A DNA stretch of 64,000 bases from the NCBI GenBank assembly GCA_019639115.1, contig JAHBSM010000010.1, positions 95,151-159,150 on the forward strand. Reading direction: 5' to 3'. Position numbers and translations under genes: made by a program. The DNA is from Acidobacteriota bacterium. GTDB lineage: Bacteria > Acidobacteriota > Blastocatellia > Pyrinomonadales > Pyrinomonadaceae. The notes beneath the pieces are model-generated. The model was not told where the DNA came from. It did no database searches and was given only the letters and a program-made list of their open reading frames with translations. Below, piece after piece: positions 8,468-17,343 of this stretch; the first letter of the stretch is position 1, and every line of letters begins with the position of its first letter.

Positions 8468-9021
8468 AGCGTTGCGGATGGGCGAGGAACGATCTGGCGA
8501 TTGCGTATCACGACGCAGAGTGGGGCGTACCGCAGCACGACGATCGAGTGCTCTTTGAATTTCTGATCCTCGAAGGTGCACAGGCCGGCCTGAGCTGGGA
8601 AACGGTGCTGGCGAAACGCGAGAATTACCGAAAGGCTTTCGATGAATTCGACCCGGTAAAAGTGGCTCGCTATTCGGAAGCGAAGCAGGCGAAGCTGCTA
8701 CTGAATACAGGGCTGATACGCAACCGGTTGAAGATCGCGTCGTCGGTGCGGAATGCCAAGGCGTTTCTTTCCGTTCAGAAAGAATTTGGTTCATTCGATG
8801 CTTACATCTGGACGTTCGTTGAAGGAAAGCCAATCGATGGAAAAAGAAAGACGCTCGGCGATGTACCGTCGAAAATTGATATTTCCGACGCGATGTCGAA
8901 GGACCTAAAGAAACGCGGCTTCAACTTCGTCGGCTCGACCATCATGTATGCCTATATGCAGGCGTGCGGGCTGGTCAATGATCATGAGGAGACGTGCTTC
9001 AGATATAGAGAATGTCGGTAG
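8464..9021 (+). CDS. tag: DNA-3-methyladenine glycosylase I
   Basis: This 185-residue enzyme excises 3-methyladenine from alkylated DNA. The Tag family pattern is clear: CGWARNDLAIAYHDAEWGVP at the N-terminus, FEFLILEGAQAGLSWETVL carrying the catalytic Glu region, and RGFNFVGSTIMYAYMQACG near the end. The zinc-snap ligands of E. coli Tag (Cys4, His17, His175, Cys179) have counterparts here at Cys4, His16, His174 and Cys178. It starts within the DinB stop (ATGA) and overlaps the next gene by 10 bp. A DNA-repair gene inside a beta-oxidation operon is unexpected. Confidence 0.93.
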   Translation: MKRCGWARNDLAIAYHDAEWGVPQHDDRVLFEFLILEGAQAGLSWETVLAKRENYRKAFDEFDPVKVARYSEAKQAKLLLNTGLIRNRLKIASSVRNAKAFLSVQKEFGSFDAYIWTFVEGKPIDGKRKTLGDVPSKIDISDAMSKDLKKRGFNFVGSTIMYAYMQACGLVNDHEETCFRYRECR

Positions 9022-9500
9022 AGTTTCCTATCACTGCTGCGGTGCGGTCCCTTCGTGGTAAAAAGGTCGAGTTCGTGCCGCACCTATACGATTACGTAGA
9101 GAAGGGCGGAACGCGAGAGTCAGCGAAACAGTTGGGCGTGGACGAACACGCGATAATAAAGACTTTGGTGTTTGAAACGAATGAGAAAAAGCCGCTGATC
9201 GTACTGATGCACGGCGACCGCGAGGTCTCGACAAAGAATCTCGCTCGCCACTTACAGTTAAAATCGGTCGAGCCTGCGTCGGCAGACCGTGCGACAAAAT
9301 GGACTGGATATCAGTTCGGCGGCACATCGCCGTTCGGCTTGAGAACACCAATGCCGATATTTGCTGAGAAAACGATCTTCGATCTCGATCGTGTTTACAT
9401 CAACGGCGGCAAGCGTGGGTTTTTGGTCGAGATCGAATCGAAAGATTTACTAAAAGTCTTGATGATCGAGAAAGTTGAGGTTGCGATTGAATTTATATGA
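9012..9500 (+). CDS. ybaK: YbaK-type aminoacyl-tRNA deacylase
   Basis: The 162-residue protein belongs to the YbaK/ProX editing family that hydrolyses Cys-tRNA(Pro) or related mischarged tRNAs in trans. Family features include [38 protein letters not shown] with the conserved Lys, and [19 protein letters not shown] followed by [11 protein letters not shown]. It sits between tag and fadA, overlapping both (10 bp and 4 bp), so it should be translated from the fad mRNA. Confidence 0.92.
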   Translation: MSVEFPITAAVRSLRGKKVEFVPHLYDYVEKGGTRESAKQLGVDEHAIIKTLVFETNEKKPLIVLMHGDREVSTKNLARHLQLKSVEPASADRATKWTGYQFGGTSPFGLRTPMPIFAEKTIFDLDRVYINGGKRGFLVEIESKDLLKVLMIEKVEVAIEFI

Positions 9501-10675
9501 AAGAAGCAGTGATCGTATCGGCCGTACGCACGGCTGTGGGAAAGGCTCCGAAAGGAACGCTTAAGAATACGCGTTCGGACGAAATGGGCGCTGCTGCCAT
9601 AAAGGAAGCTGTCGCTCGTGCCGGTGTTGACGCCTCGCTCGTTGACGACGTGATCATGGGCTGCGCATTCCCTGAGGCAGAGCAGGGAATGAACGTCGCA
9701 CGGACGGCGTCGATACTCGCGGGCTTGCCCGTCGAGGCTTCGGCGATGACAGTTAATCGTTACTGCTCGTCCGGGCTTCAGACCATTGCTACGGCGGCCG
9801 AACGCATAATGACCGGCGGTGCCGACGTGATAGTCGCGGGCGGGCTCGAATCGATGACCGCGATACCGATGGGCGGCAACACATTTCGCCCGAATCCGCG
9901 GCTCGCCGACACGTATCCAGACTATTACCTCAACATGGGCTTGACCGCCGAGAACCTTGCGAAAAAGTATGAGATCACACGCGAACAGGCGGACGAATTC
10001 TCTTACAACTCGCACATGAAGGCACTGGCTGCGATCGCCGAAGGCAAGTTCAACGATGAGATCGTGCCGATGAATGTTTATGTTGACGAACTTGACGATA
10101 AAGGCCGCGTCCTACGCAAGGAGATCGTCTTTGCCCAGGACGAAGGCCCGCGTGCTGACACCTCGCTCGAAGGCCTGGCGAAACTGCGACCGGTGTTCCA
10201 CGCCGCCGGGACAGTAACCGCCGGTAATTCATCGCAAATGTCGGACGGAGCCGCCGCTGCAGTCGTTATGTCTGCTGACAAAGCGGCCAAGCTTGGATTG
10301 AAGCCGCTGGCTCGATTCTTGTCGTATGCGACTGCCGGCTGCTTGCCCGAGGAAATGGGCATCGGTCCCGTCTATGCGATCCCGAAGGCTCTAAAAATTG
10401 CAGGTCTCACACTAGATCAGATCGACGTGATCGAACTCAACGAGGCTTTCGCGGCTCAGGGCCTGTCGGTGATGAAGGTCCTCGAAATGGATCCGAGCAA
10501 GGTAAACGTCAACGGCGGTGCTGTTGCACTTGGGCATCCGCTCGGCTGTACAGGTGCAAAACTTACCGCGACCGTTTTGCAGGAATTGAAACGCCGAAAC
10601 GCCAAATACGGCATGGTCACAATGTGCGTCGGCGGCGGCATGGGTGCGGCTGGGATCTTTGAAAGACTGGATTAA
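9497..10675 (+). CDS. fadA: Acetyl-CoA acyltransferase (3-ketoacyl-CoA thiolase)
   Basis: The 392-residue thiolase cleaves 3-ketoacyl-CoA with CoA in the last beta-oxidation step. Catalytic residues are visible: the nucleophile Cys90 in [10 protein letters not shown], His347 in [10 protein letters not shown] and Cys377 in [11 protein letters not shown]. Length and order after fadN match Bacillus fadNAE. Its ATG overlaps the ybaK stop as ATGA. A biosynthetic acetyl-CoA acetyltransferase would look similar; the operon context favours degradation. Confidence 0.94.
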   Translation: MKEAVIVSAVRTAVGKAPKGTLKNTRSDEMGAAAIKEAVARAGVDASLVDDVIMGCAFPEAEQGMNVARTASILAGLPVEASAMTVNRYCSSGLQTIATAAERIMTGGADVIVAGGLESMTAIPMGGNTFRPNPRLADTYPDYYLNMGLTAENLAKKYEITREQADEFSYNSHMKALAAIAEGKFNDEIVPMNVYVDELDDKGRVLRKEIVFAQDEGPRADTSLEGLAKLRPVFHAAGTVTAGNSSQMSDGAAAAVVMSADKAAKLGLKPLARFLSYATAGCLPEEMGIGPVYAIPKALKIAGLTLDQIDVIELNEAFAAQGLSVMKVLEMDPSKVNVNGGAVALGHPLGCTGAKLTATVLQELKRRNAKYGMVTMCVGGGMGAAGIFERLD

Positions 10676-10721
10676 GAGAATAAGGCACACGGGCAGAACC
10701 TCTATTTCGCGGCCCGTATGA

Positions 10722-12515
10722 ATGGTGAACAAAATGGAACCACAGATGGAAAAAGAATATATGAAAGGCGGTGAGTTTCTGATCGCCGAGACAACGACGG
10801 ATGCGGTGTTTACGCCGGAAGATTTTTCGGATGAGCATCGTATGATCGGCGATACCTGCCGCGAGTATATCGACAACGAAGTGGCTCCGCAGCTTCCGGC
10901 ACTAGAGGGACACGCTTGGGAAGTTGCTCGCGATCTTCTTAAGAAGGCCGGAGAGCTCGGACTTTTGGGGGCAAATATTCCGGAGGAATACGGCGGGATG
11001 GGGCTCGACCAGGTCTCTGGCTGCATCATTGCCGAGATGGTCGGCCGCGGCAGCGGTTTTGGTTCAACATACGGAGCACAAACATCGATCGGCCTGCTTC
11101 CGATACTCTATTGGGGATCGGAAGAGCTAAAGAAAGAGTGGATCCCAAAGATCATTTCCGGCGAGGCTGTCTCAGCATACTGCCTTACCGAATCGGGCTC
11201 AGGCTCGGACGCTCTCGGTGCCAAATGCGTCGCGAAGCTCAGCGACGACGGCGAGCATTGGATACTGAACGGCGAGAAGATGTGGATCACGAATGGCGGC
11301 TTTGCGGACGTTTATCTCGTATTCGCAAAGGTTGACGGAGAGAAAGAGAAATTCTCATGCTTCCTGGTTCCTCGCAGCGAGAACTGCCGCCCCGGCGGCG
11401 AAGAGCACAAGCTCGGCATCAAATCTTCATCTACGACCGCCGTTATCCTTTCGGATGCAAAGATACCGAAAGGCAACTTGATCGGCGAGGTTGGTGACGG
11501 TGCGAAGATCGCCTTCAACGTTCTCAATGTCGGTCGTTTCAAGCTAGGTGCCTCGGTCACCGGCGGCGCGAAGCTCGCCATTCACGAGGCAGTTCGTTAC
11601 GCGAACGAGCGCCATCAATTCAATAAGCCGATCTCGTCGTTCGGTGCGATCAAACACAAACTTGCCGAAATGGCGATCCGCACTTGGGTCGCCGAATCGA
11701 TCACTTACCGAACCGTTGGGATGATCGACGCTCTGATCGGCGACGGAGCTTCGAGCGAGAAAAAGCTACAGTCGATCGAGGAATACGCTGTCGAGTCGTC
11801 GATCAATAAGGTCGCGTGCAGCGAGGCGCTCGATTATGTAGTTGACGAGATGGTCCAGATCTACGGCGGCTACGGCTACTCGGCGGATTATCCTGCGGAA
11901 AAGGCTTATCGCGATTCGCGTATCAACCGTATCTTTGAGGGCACGAACGAGATCAACCGGATGCTCATTCCGGGACAGTTGATGAAGCGCGCGATGAAAG
12001 GCAAACTCGGCTTGCTGCAGGCCGCCAAGGCTCTGCAGGACGAGATCCTCAATCCGCAGATGTCTTTTGACGAAGAAACAGGATTGCTCGCAGCAGAGAG
12101 CAAACTTGCTCAGAATGGCAAAAAGATCGCTCTGATGGTCCTCGGTACGGCCGCTCAGAAATACATGATGGCATTGGCCGAACAGCAGGAAGTGCTGATC
12201 AATTGTGCCGACATCATCATGGACGCGTATCAGATGGAATCGGCGATCCTGCGTGCTCAAAAGTATGCGGAGAAACATGGCGAGGAAGCCGCCGGACGCT
12301 ACATCGATATGGCCGCCGTTTATTGCAATGACGCGATCCAGCGGATCGAGGCAAAAGCAAAGAATACCATTGCCGCTATCGCCGAAGGCGACGAAGGCCG
12401 TACGCTGCTCGTCGCTCTCAAGCGATTCACAAAGAACAACTCGCCGATCAACACGATAGTGGCCCGCCAGCGGATCGCCGACGTGATGATCGCCGCAAAT
12501 ACGTACACCTATTGA
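10722..12515 (+). CDS. fadE: Acyl-CoA dehydrogenase
   Basis: This 597-residue flavoenzyme introduces the 2,3-double bond into acyl-CoA. The core acyl-CoA dehydrogenase fold spans about residues 35-410, with YCLTESGSGSDA and WITNGGFADVYLVFAK as FAD-binding signatures and QIYGGYGYSADYPAEKAYRD plus RIFEGTNEINRM as the C-terminal signature. About 180 extra residues follow the core, as in Bacillus FadE and VLCAD-type enzymes. Several in-frame ATGs exist (10722, 10734, 10746, 10761); the one at 10761, giving MKGGEFLI, resembles the Bacillus N-terminus, so the true start may be there. It is the last gene of the fad operon. Confidence 0.93.
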   Translation: MVNKMEPQMEKEYMKGGEFLIAETTTDAVFTPEDFSDEHRMIGDTCREYIDNEVAPQLPALEGHAWEVARDLLKKAGELGLLGANIPEEYGGMGLDQVSGCIIAEMVGRGSGFGSTYGAQTSIGLLPILYWGSEELKKEWIPKIISGEAVSAYCLTESGSGSDALGAKCVAKLSDDGEHWILNGEKMWITNGGFADVYLVFAKVDGEKEKFSCFLVPRSENCRPGGEEHKLGIKSSSTTAVILSDAKIPKGNLIGEVGDGAKIAFNVLNVGRFKLGASVTGGAKLAIHEAVRYANERHQFNKPISSFGAIKHKLAEMAIRTWVAESITYRTVGMIDALIGDGASSEKKLQSIEEYAVESSINKVACSEALDYVVDEMVQIYGGYGYSADYPAEKAYRDSRINRIFEGTNEINRMLIPGQLMKRAMKGKLGLLQAAKALQDEILNPQMSFDEETGLLAAESKLAQNGKKIALMVLGTAAQKYMMALAEQQEVLINCADIIMDAYQMESAILRAQKYAEKHGEEAAGRYIDMAAVYCNDAIQRIEAKAKNTIAAIAEGDEGRTLLVALKRFTKNNSPINTIVARQRIADVMIAANTYTY

Positions 12516-12535
12516 ACGCATTGCGGACGAAAGAC

Positions 12536-12572
12536 GGCCCCGGAGACGCTGTTCAAACAACGCTTCGGGGCC
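12536..12572. terminator. Stem-loop between convergent genes
   Basis: GGCCCCGGAG (12536-12545) pairs with CTTCGGGGCC (12563-12572) with one G-U pair and a 17-nt loop. It lies between the ends of fadE and of the convergent lipoprotein gene. No T-run follows on either strand, so it may act as a bidirectional terminator or 3' stabiliser rather than a classical intrinsic terminator. Confidence 0.45.
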
Positions 12573-12632
12573 AAACTATTGCCGGGATACAACGTCAGTC
12601 CGCAGCCCGGGCTGCCCAGCATGGCTGGATCT

Positions 12633-13292
12633 CTACTGGACCTCGAATTTGGTCAATTTTGCATTCTTGTCGGCTGCCGCACTCACGCTTTTGCGGGTTG
12701 CATTGGTCAGCGGGACGATACGAACATCCTTTGAGAATGGAAGCCCGCGGCTTATGACGTAGCCGATCATGCGGCCGCCCTCGACGCCCTCGAGCTTGCT
12801 CATTACTTCTTTGGTCAATGCCGGGAGGCCTTTTAGGTTAACGTCTTTGATCGGATAGATATTGTCGCTGAGTTTGCCGCCGCCGATAAGCTTTACCGGA
12901 TTCGGCTGCGAGAGTTTGCCATCGCGATACGTATAGCTATCTACATTCTCAGGCTTAGCCGGGTCCTGGAGTTCGACGATAGCGTACGAGTCATAAAAGG
13001 ACAGCTTGAGCACGTTCAGGTCTTCGCTGCCCGCTGCCTTGTAGAGCTGAGAGAGAAAATCATCGATACCAACGGGATCCTCATATAGCCGGCCGCTGAG
13101 CGTCGGCTTTTTTGCGTTGGGCGGTTCGGTATCGGTCGTTGACCGCTGCCGATTGCCTGCGTCAGTATTCGCGGGTCTGTTCGCCGACGATCTCAATTTT
13201 TCGATGATGCCGCCGCAGCCCATGGTGAGCGTCACGAGCAGCCCGAGCGATAGCAGGCCCTGCGTCAAGTTCGTACGAAAAAGATTCTTCAT
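12633..13292 (-). CDS. Putative lipoprotein of unknown function
   Basis: The 219-residue product starts with a signal sequence whose hydrophobic core ends in LLVTLTMGCGG, an imperfect lipobox with Cys at about residue 26. A low-complexity Asn/Arg/Thr/Pro linker follows, then a domain from GRLYEDPVGIDDFLSQLYKA to VRIVPLTNATRKSV that I do not recognise; it has alternating strands and the phrase SYAIVELQDP. The frame is open to 13346, but the ATG at 13292 is the one that starts the signal peptide. It converges on fadE and is transcribed separately from the genes further right. Confidence 0.7.
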   Translation of the reverse strand: MKNLFRTNLTQGLLSLGLLVTLTMGCGGIIEKLRSSANRPANTDAGNRQRSTTDTEPPNAKKPTLSGRLYEDPVGIDDFLSQLYKAAGSEDLNVLKLSFYDSYAIVELQDPAKPENVDSYTYRDGKLSQPNPVKLIGGGKLSDNIYPIKDVNLKGLPALTKEVMSKLEGVEGGRMIGYVISRGLPFSKDVRIVPLTNATRKSVSAAADKNAKLTKFEVQ

Positions 13293-13397
13293 AGAGTTGC
13301 ACCGACTAGGAAGACGGTAAGTCCATCGATTTTTGCGTTGCGGCATTCTAGAACGCTATACGCAAACTTGTCCACCTGGCCGGGGCCCGTCACGGGA

Positions 13398-14957
13398 TCA
13401 TTGGCGTGGCAAGCTGAGAACTTGAAGTGAATCGGCGATCTGGGTATTTGTAAGCCCCCGGGCAGATCGGATCGTGTCGATAAGGTCTTTTGTCTGGACA
13501 GTGTTGAATTCTTGCTCGAAACGCACCGGCTGAGGGTTAGTGACCGCGGCCTTTATCATGAACGGGATCCGGTGATCGGGTTCTCCGCCCGGATCCGATT
13601 GCGAACGCTCGCCCGGACGACCGGTTCGCCACCAGTGGTCAGAAGTTACGATCACAACGGAACTCTCCCATGACCCGCTCGCTTCCATTGCCATACGGAT
13701 CTTTCCAAGCACAGAGTCGGCGTACTGCAGCGATTCGTAATAGGTGCCCGTATGGTGCGGGTCGATCATTCCCGTCGTGGGGTCATAGATCCACGGCAAA
13801 TGCGGTGACGGAATATGCAAAAATACGAGGTCGAGATCGGCATCGGCCGCATAGGTTTTGGCTTCGTTCTCGATATCCCGGGTGATCGCCGCAAAATTCG
13901 CGTTGTAACTAGTAAATTTCGGGAGGATCTCGCGTACAAGAGGGATCGAACGGCCCGTCATCAGGGCGAAGAGCCGAATGGAGCTGCGAAACTGACCCGT
14001 CAATTCGCCCGGGACAGAATCAGGATAATTTGACCGCCAAACACAGCGGTCAACCTGTTCGGAGTAAATCCGGCAATATGGATGATACCAACCAACGATC
14101 CCGACCTTTCCTCCGAGGTCTCTTGTCGCCGTGAATACATTCGGTATATGGCGCCAATCCTTGGGTTCGGTATCGCCGTCAAGATCTAGCGACAAACGAA
14201 ATGGCGACCGCGGTGTTGCCGAATTCACCATTCTCCCTGTGATCAAAGCCGGGATAGATCGCAATGTTTCATATGACGGAGGAAGAGCGTTCTCGGCAAA
14301 AAGCGATCCTGAGGCGAACCGGTCCAATTCGGGAAGTGACAGTCCGTCAGGCCTATGATCGAAGGCGGCAGACCTGTCGAATTCGTCAAAGACGATCCAG
14401 ACCACACGCTGCAGTTTCGACCGGTCTTGAGACGGAGGATCCCGACGGACAGTTGCACCGTCTGATTCGTTTACCGTGAGCCCGGAGACGAACAAAGCTG
14501 ATCTGCCCGCCGTGATCGCTGTGAAAGGAAGGGTGAGCAGTACTAAGATCTGGAGCCATTTCGCGACCGCCGTTGATCGCCCCCGGATCAGAAACACCGC
14601 GGTGACGAGACAAACTGCCGCCACCAGGTAGCCCAGCATCGCTACCAGCCCACTACTGATCGACGGCATCGTAATTCCGCTTGCCGATAGAACGCTGTTA
14701 AGGGCAAGGGCAACCAAGGTCAAGAATAGCCAACGCCCTGCTGACAAAAGCCACGGACGTCTGCATTTGACGATCGTTGACCAAAGTAACCAGAACCCTG
14801 CCGCGATCGATACCAATAGGGCCAACGCCGCCAAATGGTCCCATAATGTCGGAGTATTCGGAAGGTGATAACCACCGTACGGAGTGAAAACAAGCGAACG
14901 CCATACGCGAGCAAGTAAAAGATCGGCCAAAGCGACGCAGGTCAGAATGCGTTTCAT
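13398..14957 (-). CDS. Membrane-anchored sulfatase-like hydrolase/transferase
   Basis: The 519-residue protein has four to five hydrophobic helices in its first 155 residues, then an alkaline-phosphatase-superfamily domain. Metal-site candidates are Asp191 in WIVFDEFDRS, a Thr/Ser-rich nucleophile region at ENALPPSYETLRSIPALITG, and the Asp-His pair in VIVTSDHWWR near residue 440. Relatives include sulfatases and LTA-synthase or phosphoethanolamine transferases that act on the outer side of the inner membrane. It overlaps the upstream methyltransferase by 4 bp (ATGA), so the two are translationally coupled. Substrate is unknown; an envelope polysaccharide or lipid headgroup is my inference. 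Confidence 0.85.
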   Translation of the reverse strand: MKRILTCVALADLLLARVWRSLVFTPYGGYHLPNTPTLWDHLAALALLVSIAAGFWLLWSTIVKCRRPWLLSAGRWLFLTLVALALNSVLSASGITMPSISSGLVAMLGYLVAAVCLVTAVFLIRGRSTAVAKWLQILVLLTLPFTAITAGRSALFVSGLTVNESDGATVRRDPPSQDRSKLQRVVWIVFDEFDRSAAFDHRPDGLSLPELDRFASGSLFAENALPPSYETLRSIPALITGRMVNSATPRSPFRLSLDLDGDTEPKDWRHIPNVFTATRDLGGKVGIVGWYHPYCRIYSEQVDRCVWRSNYPDSVPGELTGQFRSSIRLFALMTGRSIPLVREILPKFTSYNANFAAITRDIENEAKTYAADADLDLVFLHIPSPHLPWIYDPTTGMIDPHHTGTYYESLQYADSVLGKIRMAMEASGSWESSVVIVTSDHWWRTGRPGERSQSDPGGEPDHRIPFMIKAAVTNPQPVRFEQEFNTVQTKDLIDTIRSARGLTNTQIADSLQVLSLPRQ

Positions 14958-16387
14958 AGGTCCGACGTTTCGTGCTTTTTCCTGAGGTGATAAAGCCAGC
15001 GTGTAGGTCTAGGGGTCGGCTCGATACGGGCTACATAGAACTTCTCTTGGACCGTCGACTCGAAGACGCTTCGACGGTACCCTTCGTAGAGCGAATCTCG
15101 GCCCCTAAGCAGAGACACGAACATAGGATCGTCCGCCGCAACGAACTCGATTATGAGGTGATCTCGCGTCAGCATAGCAGCTAAGGAGATGATCTCGCTG
15201 AGCGGCACGCGTTCGGTCACCATCAAATGGTGTACGACCGCTAACATCACGACGGTATCGAATTGGCCTCTCGCGCGGTCGAGGAACGACCGATTCTCGC
15301 GGTTCATCCATCCGGTCCCCGGGCTCGGGCGGGCGATATCCACCACTAGCGGAAGGATCTTGTCCCCGTCATTTTGGGCTTCGGTCCAAAGCCTGCCCAC
15401 GACCTCCTGATCAGTATCCACTGCGACAACTTCGGCTCCGCTTCGAGCGAGGATCTTGCTGTAGATGCCTGTATTGCAGCCTATGTCGAGTGCCCGGCGA
15501 GGCCCGTATGCGGAGCAGTATTCCTCGACGAATAACCTTTTGCTTGTGACATAGTCCGGCTCTTCGCAAGCGAGCGAATCGGCGTAAGCGGTCCAATTCG
15601 ACTCCTCATCGTTGGGCGGGCGAACGGCCTCAAGCTGTTTGCCAAGCCGCCTGAACAGAGCATCGAGTATGAATTTCGCCTGGGCCGGGCTCTTGGCGGC
15701 CCGTCTGCGATAGACCTTTGCTGACCCTGTGCCGCCGAGCCATTTTGGGATCGTAACGAGGTTTAAGAACGGCGGCGTGAGCCGACGAATTCTGCTGGAG
15801 ACTCGGTATAGGTCCTCCGGTTCCAACCCCTCTCGTCTCGCTACGAAGACACGGCTGAGTTTTGCCTTGAAATACCGATAGGCAAGGAGCGGTAGAAGGA
15901 ATGTCCTCGCAAACTCAGCATACGGCAGCCAGGTCGGGTCGAGCGGATCGCGGCGTTCGAACGACAACACATCCACGAATATCGGCTTTGAGTGCTCGAA
16001 TAGAATATTGTAAGGCGAGGCGTCCTTCAAACAGTAGCCGGAGGGACTTGAGGCCTGGGCAAGGTCAAGTGTGAGTCGCGCCGCGGCGTAAAGCATCTCT
16101 GCCGGCCACTCGTACGGATAGCTGGGGAATTCGATCTCCGGATGCTCTATTACATCTCGAAATCGGCCTGACAAGCCGTGATCGAGATATTTCACCTGCG
16201 ACAAAAGTGAATCCACATCGTCCGGCCGGTAGGACGGGACGATCTTCCGATCAGCCATAAACCGGCCGGCAACCGGGCTCTCGAGAAAGTCAAAAAGGCG
16301 CGCCGAAGCGTCAGGCTCAACAAACCGTAAGATACGTCCGTCGAGCCGGAAAACGCGGCCTTCCGGATCACGAAAGGAGATGTTCAT
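14954..16387 (-). CDS. SAM-dependent methyltransferase with kinase-loop-like N-domain
   Basis: The 477-residue protein has a C-terminal class I methyltransferase: motif I LDIGCNTGIY at about 300-309, the acidic VVAVDTDQEV strand, and the VVMLAVVHHLMV motif. The N-terminal 200 residues contain KDASPYNILF (Asp122, Asn127) followed by PIFVDV (Asp139), laid out like the catalytic loop and metal-binding Asp of a protein-kinase-like fold, though the glycine loop is not obvious. Similar two-part proteins occur in polysaccharide loci. It lies between a 79-residue membrane protein and the sulfatase-like gene in one transcript. Confidence 0.82.
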   Translation of the reverse strand: MNISFRDPEGRVFRLDGRILRFVEPDASARLFDFLESPVAGRFMADRKIVPSYRPDDVDSLLSQVKYLDHGLSGRFRDVIEHPEIEFPSYPYEWPAEMLYAAARLTLDLAQASSPSGYCLKDASPYNILFEHSKPIFVDVLSFERRDPLDPTWLPYAEFARTFLLPLLAYRYFKAKLSRVFVARREGLEPEDLYRVSSRIRRLTPPFLNLVTIPKWLGGTGSAKVYRRRAAKSPAQAKFILDALFRRLGKQLEAVRPPNDEESNWTAYADSLACEEPDYVTSKRLFVEEYCSAYGPRRALDIGCNTGIYSKILARSGAEVVAVDTDQEVVGRLWTEAQNDGDKILPLVVDIARPSPGTGWMNRENRSFLDRARGQFDTVVMLAVVHHLMVTERVPLSEIISLAAMLTRDHLIIEFVAADDPMFVSLLRGRDSLYEGYRRSVFESTVQEKFYVARIEPTPRPTRWLYHLRKKHETSDL

Positions 16388-16410
16388 TGCCGTGATCGGG
16401 GCCGGATCGG

Positions 16411-16650
16411 TTATTGATCTTCGACCGCTGTATCGGCCTCGCTTTCAGAAGCGGGCTTGACCATCCTTGCCAACGCAAATTTCAATTTACGAAATGCGAA
16501 CGCAATATAGAAGGTTGCACCGACAAGCGAGGCCGTTACGAGCTGCCACAACATAGCACCTGATCCTGGATCGCCGTATAAAAAGAATGAAATGACGATG
16601 CTCGAATAGATCGATGCATTGGACGAAGCGAGAACAACTAGATCCGACAC
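16411..16650 (-). CDS. Small membrane protein with DPGSG motif
   Basis: This 79-residue protein has two hydrophobic stretches: about 5-25, and about 33-50 starting right after GDPGSGAMLWQ, then a basic segment (RKLKFALARMVK) and an acidic tail. The GTG start at 16650 is fixed by an excellent ribosome-binding site, GGAGGT, 8 nt upstream. Small proteins with a DPGSG-LWQ motif recur next to sulfatase-like and methyltransferase genes in other bacteria, from memory, but have no known function. It is the first gene of the trio ending at 13398. Confidence 0.8.
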   Translation of the reverse strand: MSDLVVLASSNASIYSSIVISFFLYGDPGSGAMLWQLVTASLVGATFYIAFAFRKLKFALARMVKPASESEADTAVEDQ

Positions 16651-16769
16651 TGCGGAGTACCTCCAAGATCAAAACTCTGCTTCATTCTCAACAGCCCGGC
16701 TGGGTACAACCTGATCCCTCCGGGTAAGGCCGGTGACCGTAGAAAATTCGGTCGAGAATACAGAACTAA

Positions 16770-16798
16770 GACGTATCAGACCGGAGAACGGACGTATC
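16770..16798. repeat. Direct repeat GACGTATC x2, 21-bp phase
   Basis: GACGTATC occurs at 16770-16777 and again at 16791-16798, exactly 21 bp (two helical turns) apart. The copies lie about 120-150 bp upstream of the GTG at 16650, on the same face of the helix, which is the usual geometry for a dimeric activator. Which protein binds is unknown. Confidence 0.4.
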
Positions 16799-16804
16799 CG
16801 TAAG

Positions 16805-16830
16805 GTAAAGAATCGTAAGTAAGTGTAAAG
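16805..16830. promoter_or_regulatory. GTAAAG-type direct repeats, 10-bp phase
   Basis: GTAAAG (16805), GTAAGT (16815) and GTAAAG (16825) recur every 10 bp. The same GTAAAG hexamer in direct repeat, at 11-bp phase, precedes the response-regulator gene in this window (24640-24656). OmpR/CpxR-type regulators typically bind such tandem half-sites (CpxR: GTAAA-N5-GTAAA). It could control the trio starting at 16650, about 155 bp away. Confidence 0.45.
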
Positions 16831-16953
16831 GCACGCAACTTAGGCATGTCGCGGCCGGGACTCATCCGGAAAGCAAAGCGGATAAACGAACGCCCCGGCC
16901 ACAGGTTTAAGCCTGCAGCCGGAGCGTTAGTGTGATCATACTAGCGGAAGAAT

Positions 16954-17343
16954 CTAGTATCGGGGTTTCTGTTTTGCGTTGATGATGAGTCCCGTCACCG
17001 CGCCCGCACCAGCACCGATCAACGCGCCTTTTTTGCCGCCAACGATGGCTCCTACTGCTGCTCCGGCCCCGGTGGACACGGCCACATTGATAACCTTCCG
17101 GTTCCGCTGGTAGAAACTCGGTCTTCTGCCGTAGTAATAGCCGTCATTATACCGGCCGTCGTTGTAATAGCCGCTTCTGTTGTACGCCGCTTCGCGGTAA
17201 CGCCGGTCGTCCCGACTTTCGTATCTTGCCTGGCGCCCATTGTTATCACAATATCGGCCCTGCGCACTGGCAGAATTGGCCGTTAGGACCAGAGCTCCGC
17301 CAAAAAAGGCTGCTGTCATCAATGCTGAGTAGATGTATTTCAT
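16954..17343 (-). CDS. Exported glycine-zipper protein
   Basis: The 129-residue product has a signal peptide ending in ANSASAQG, a middle part very rich in Tyr, Arg, Asn and Asp (YYNDGRYNDGYYYGRRP), and a C-terminal glycine zipper (GAGAAVGAIVGGKKGALIG and GAGAGAVTGLI) of the kind found in membrane-inserting YMGG/RcnB-like proteins. The ATG at 17343 is preceded by AAGGAG at ideal spacing; the frame is open to 17415 but without such support. Function is unknown; envelope association is inferred from the zipper. Confidence 0.85.
   Translation of the reverse strand: MKYIYSALMTAAFFGGALVLTANSASAQGRYCDNNGRQARYESRDDRRYREAAYNRSGYYNDGRYNDGYYYGRRPSFYQRNRKVINVAVSTGAGAAVGAIVGGKKGALIGAGAGAVTGLIINAKQKPRY

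Larger units (their letters stand above)
16651..16953. other. Intergenic region with repeats and stem-loops
   Basis: No gene is seen in these 303 bp. They hold the promoter region of the minus-strand trio starting at 16650 and the 3' flank of the glycine-zipper gene. Visible structure: CCCGG/CCGGG arms at about 16695-16724, the direct repeats listed separately, and a nested stem-loop at 16853-16900 (GGCCGGG with CCCGGCC outside, ATCCG with CGGAT inside) followed by a small CAGG/CCTG hairpin (16902-16915). The nested hairpin lies just downstream of the glycine-zipper stop and may serve as its 3' end. Confidence 0.5.

Noticed and set aside
7949..8833. 294-codon minus-strand frame opposite the DinB and tag genes
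   Set aside because: The plus-strand genes carry clear family motifs and coupled starts; this frame spans their boundary and matches nothing.
16831..16915. Possible cyclic-di-GMP (GEMM) riboswitch
   Set aside because: CACGCAA and GCAAAGC-like strings occur, but the order of conserved segments and the tetraloop-receptor parts do not match, and no plus-strand gene follows.
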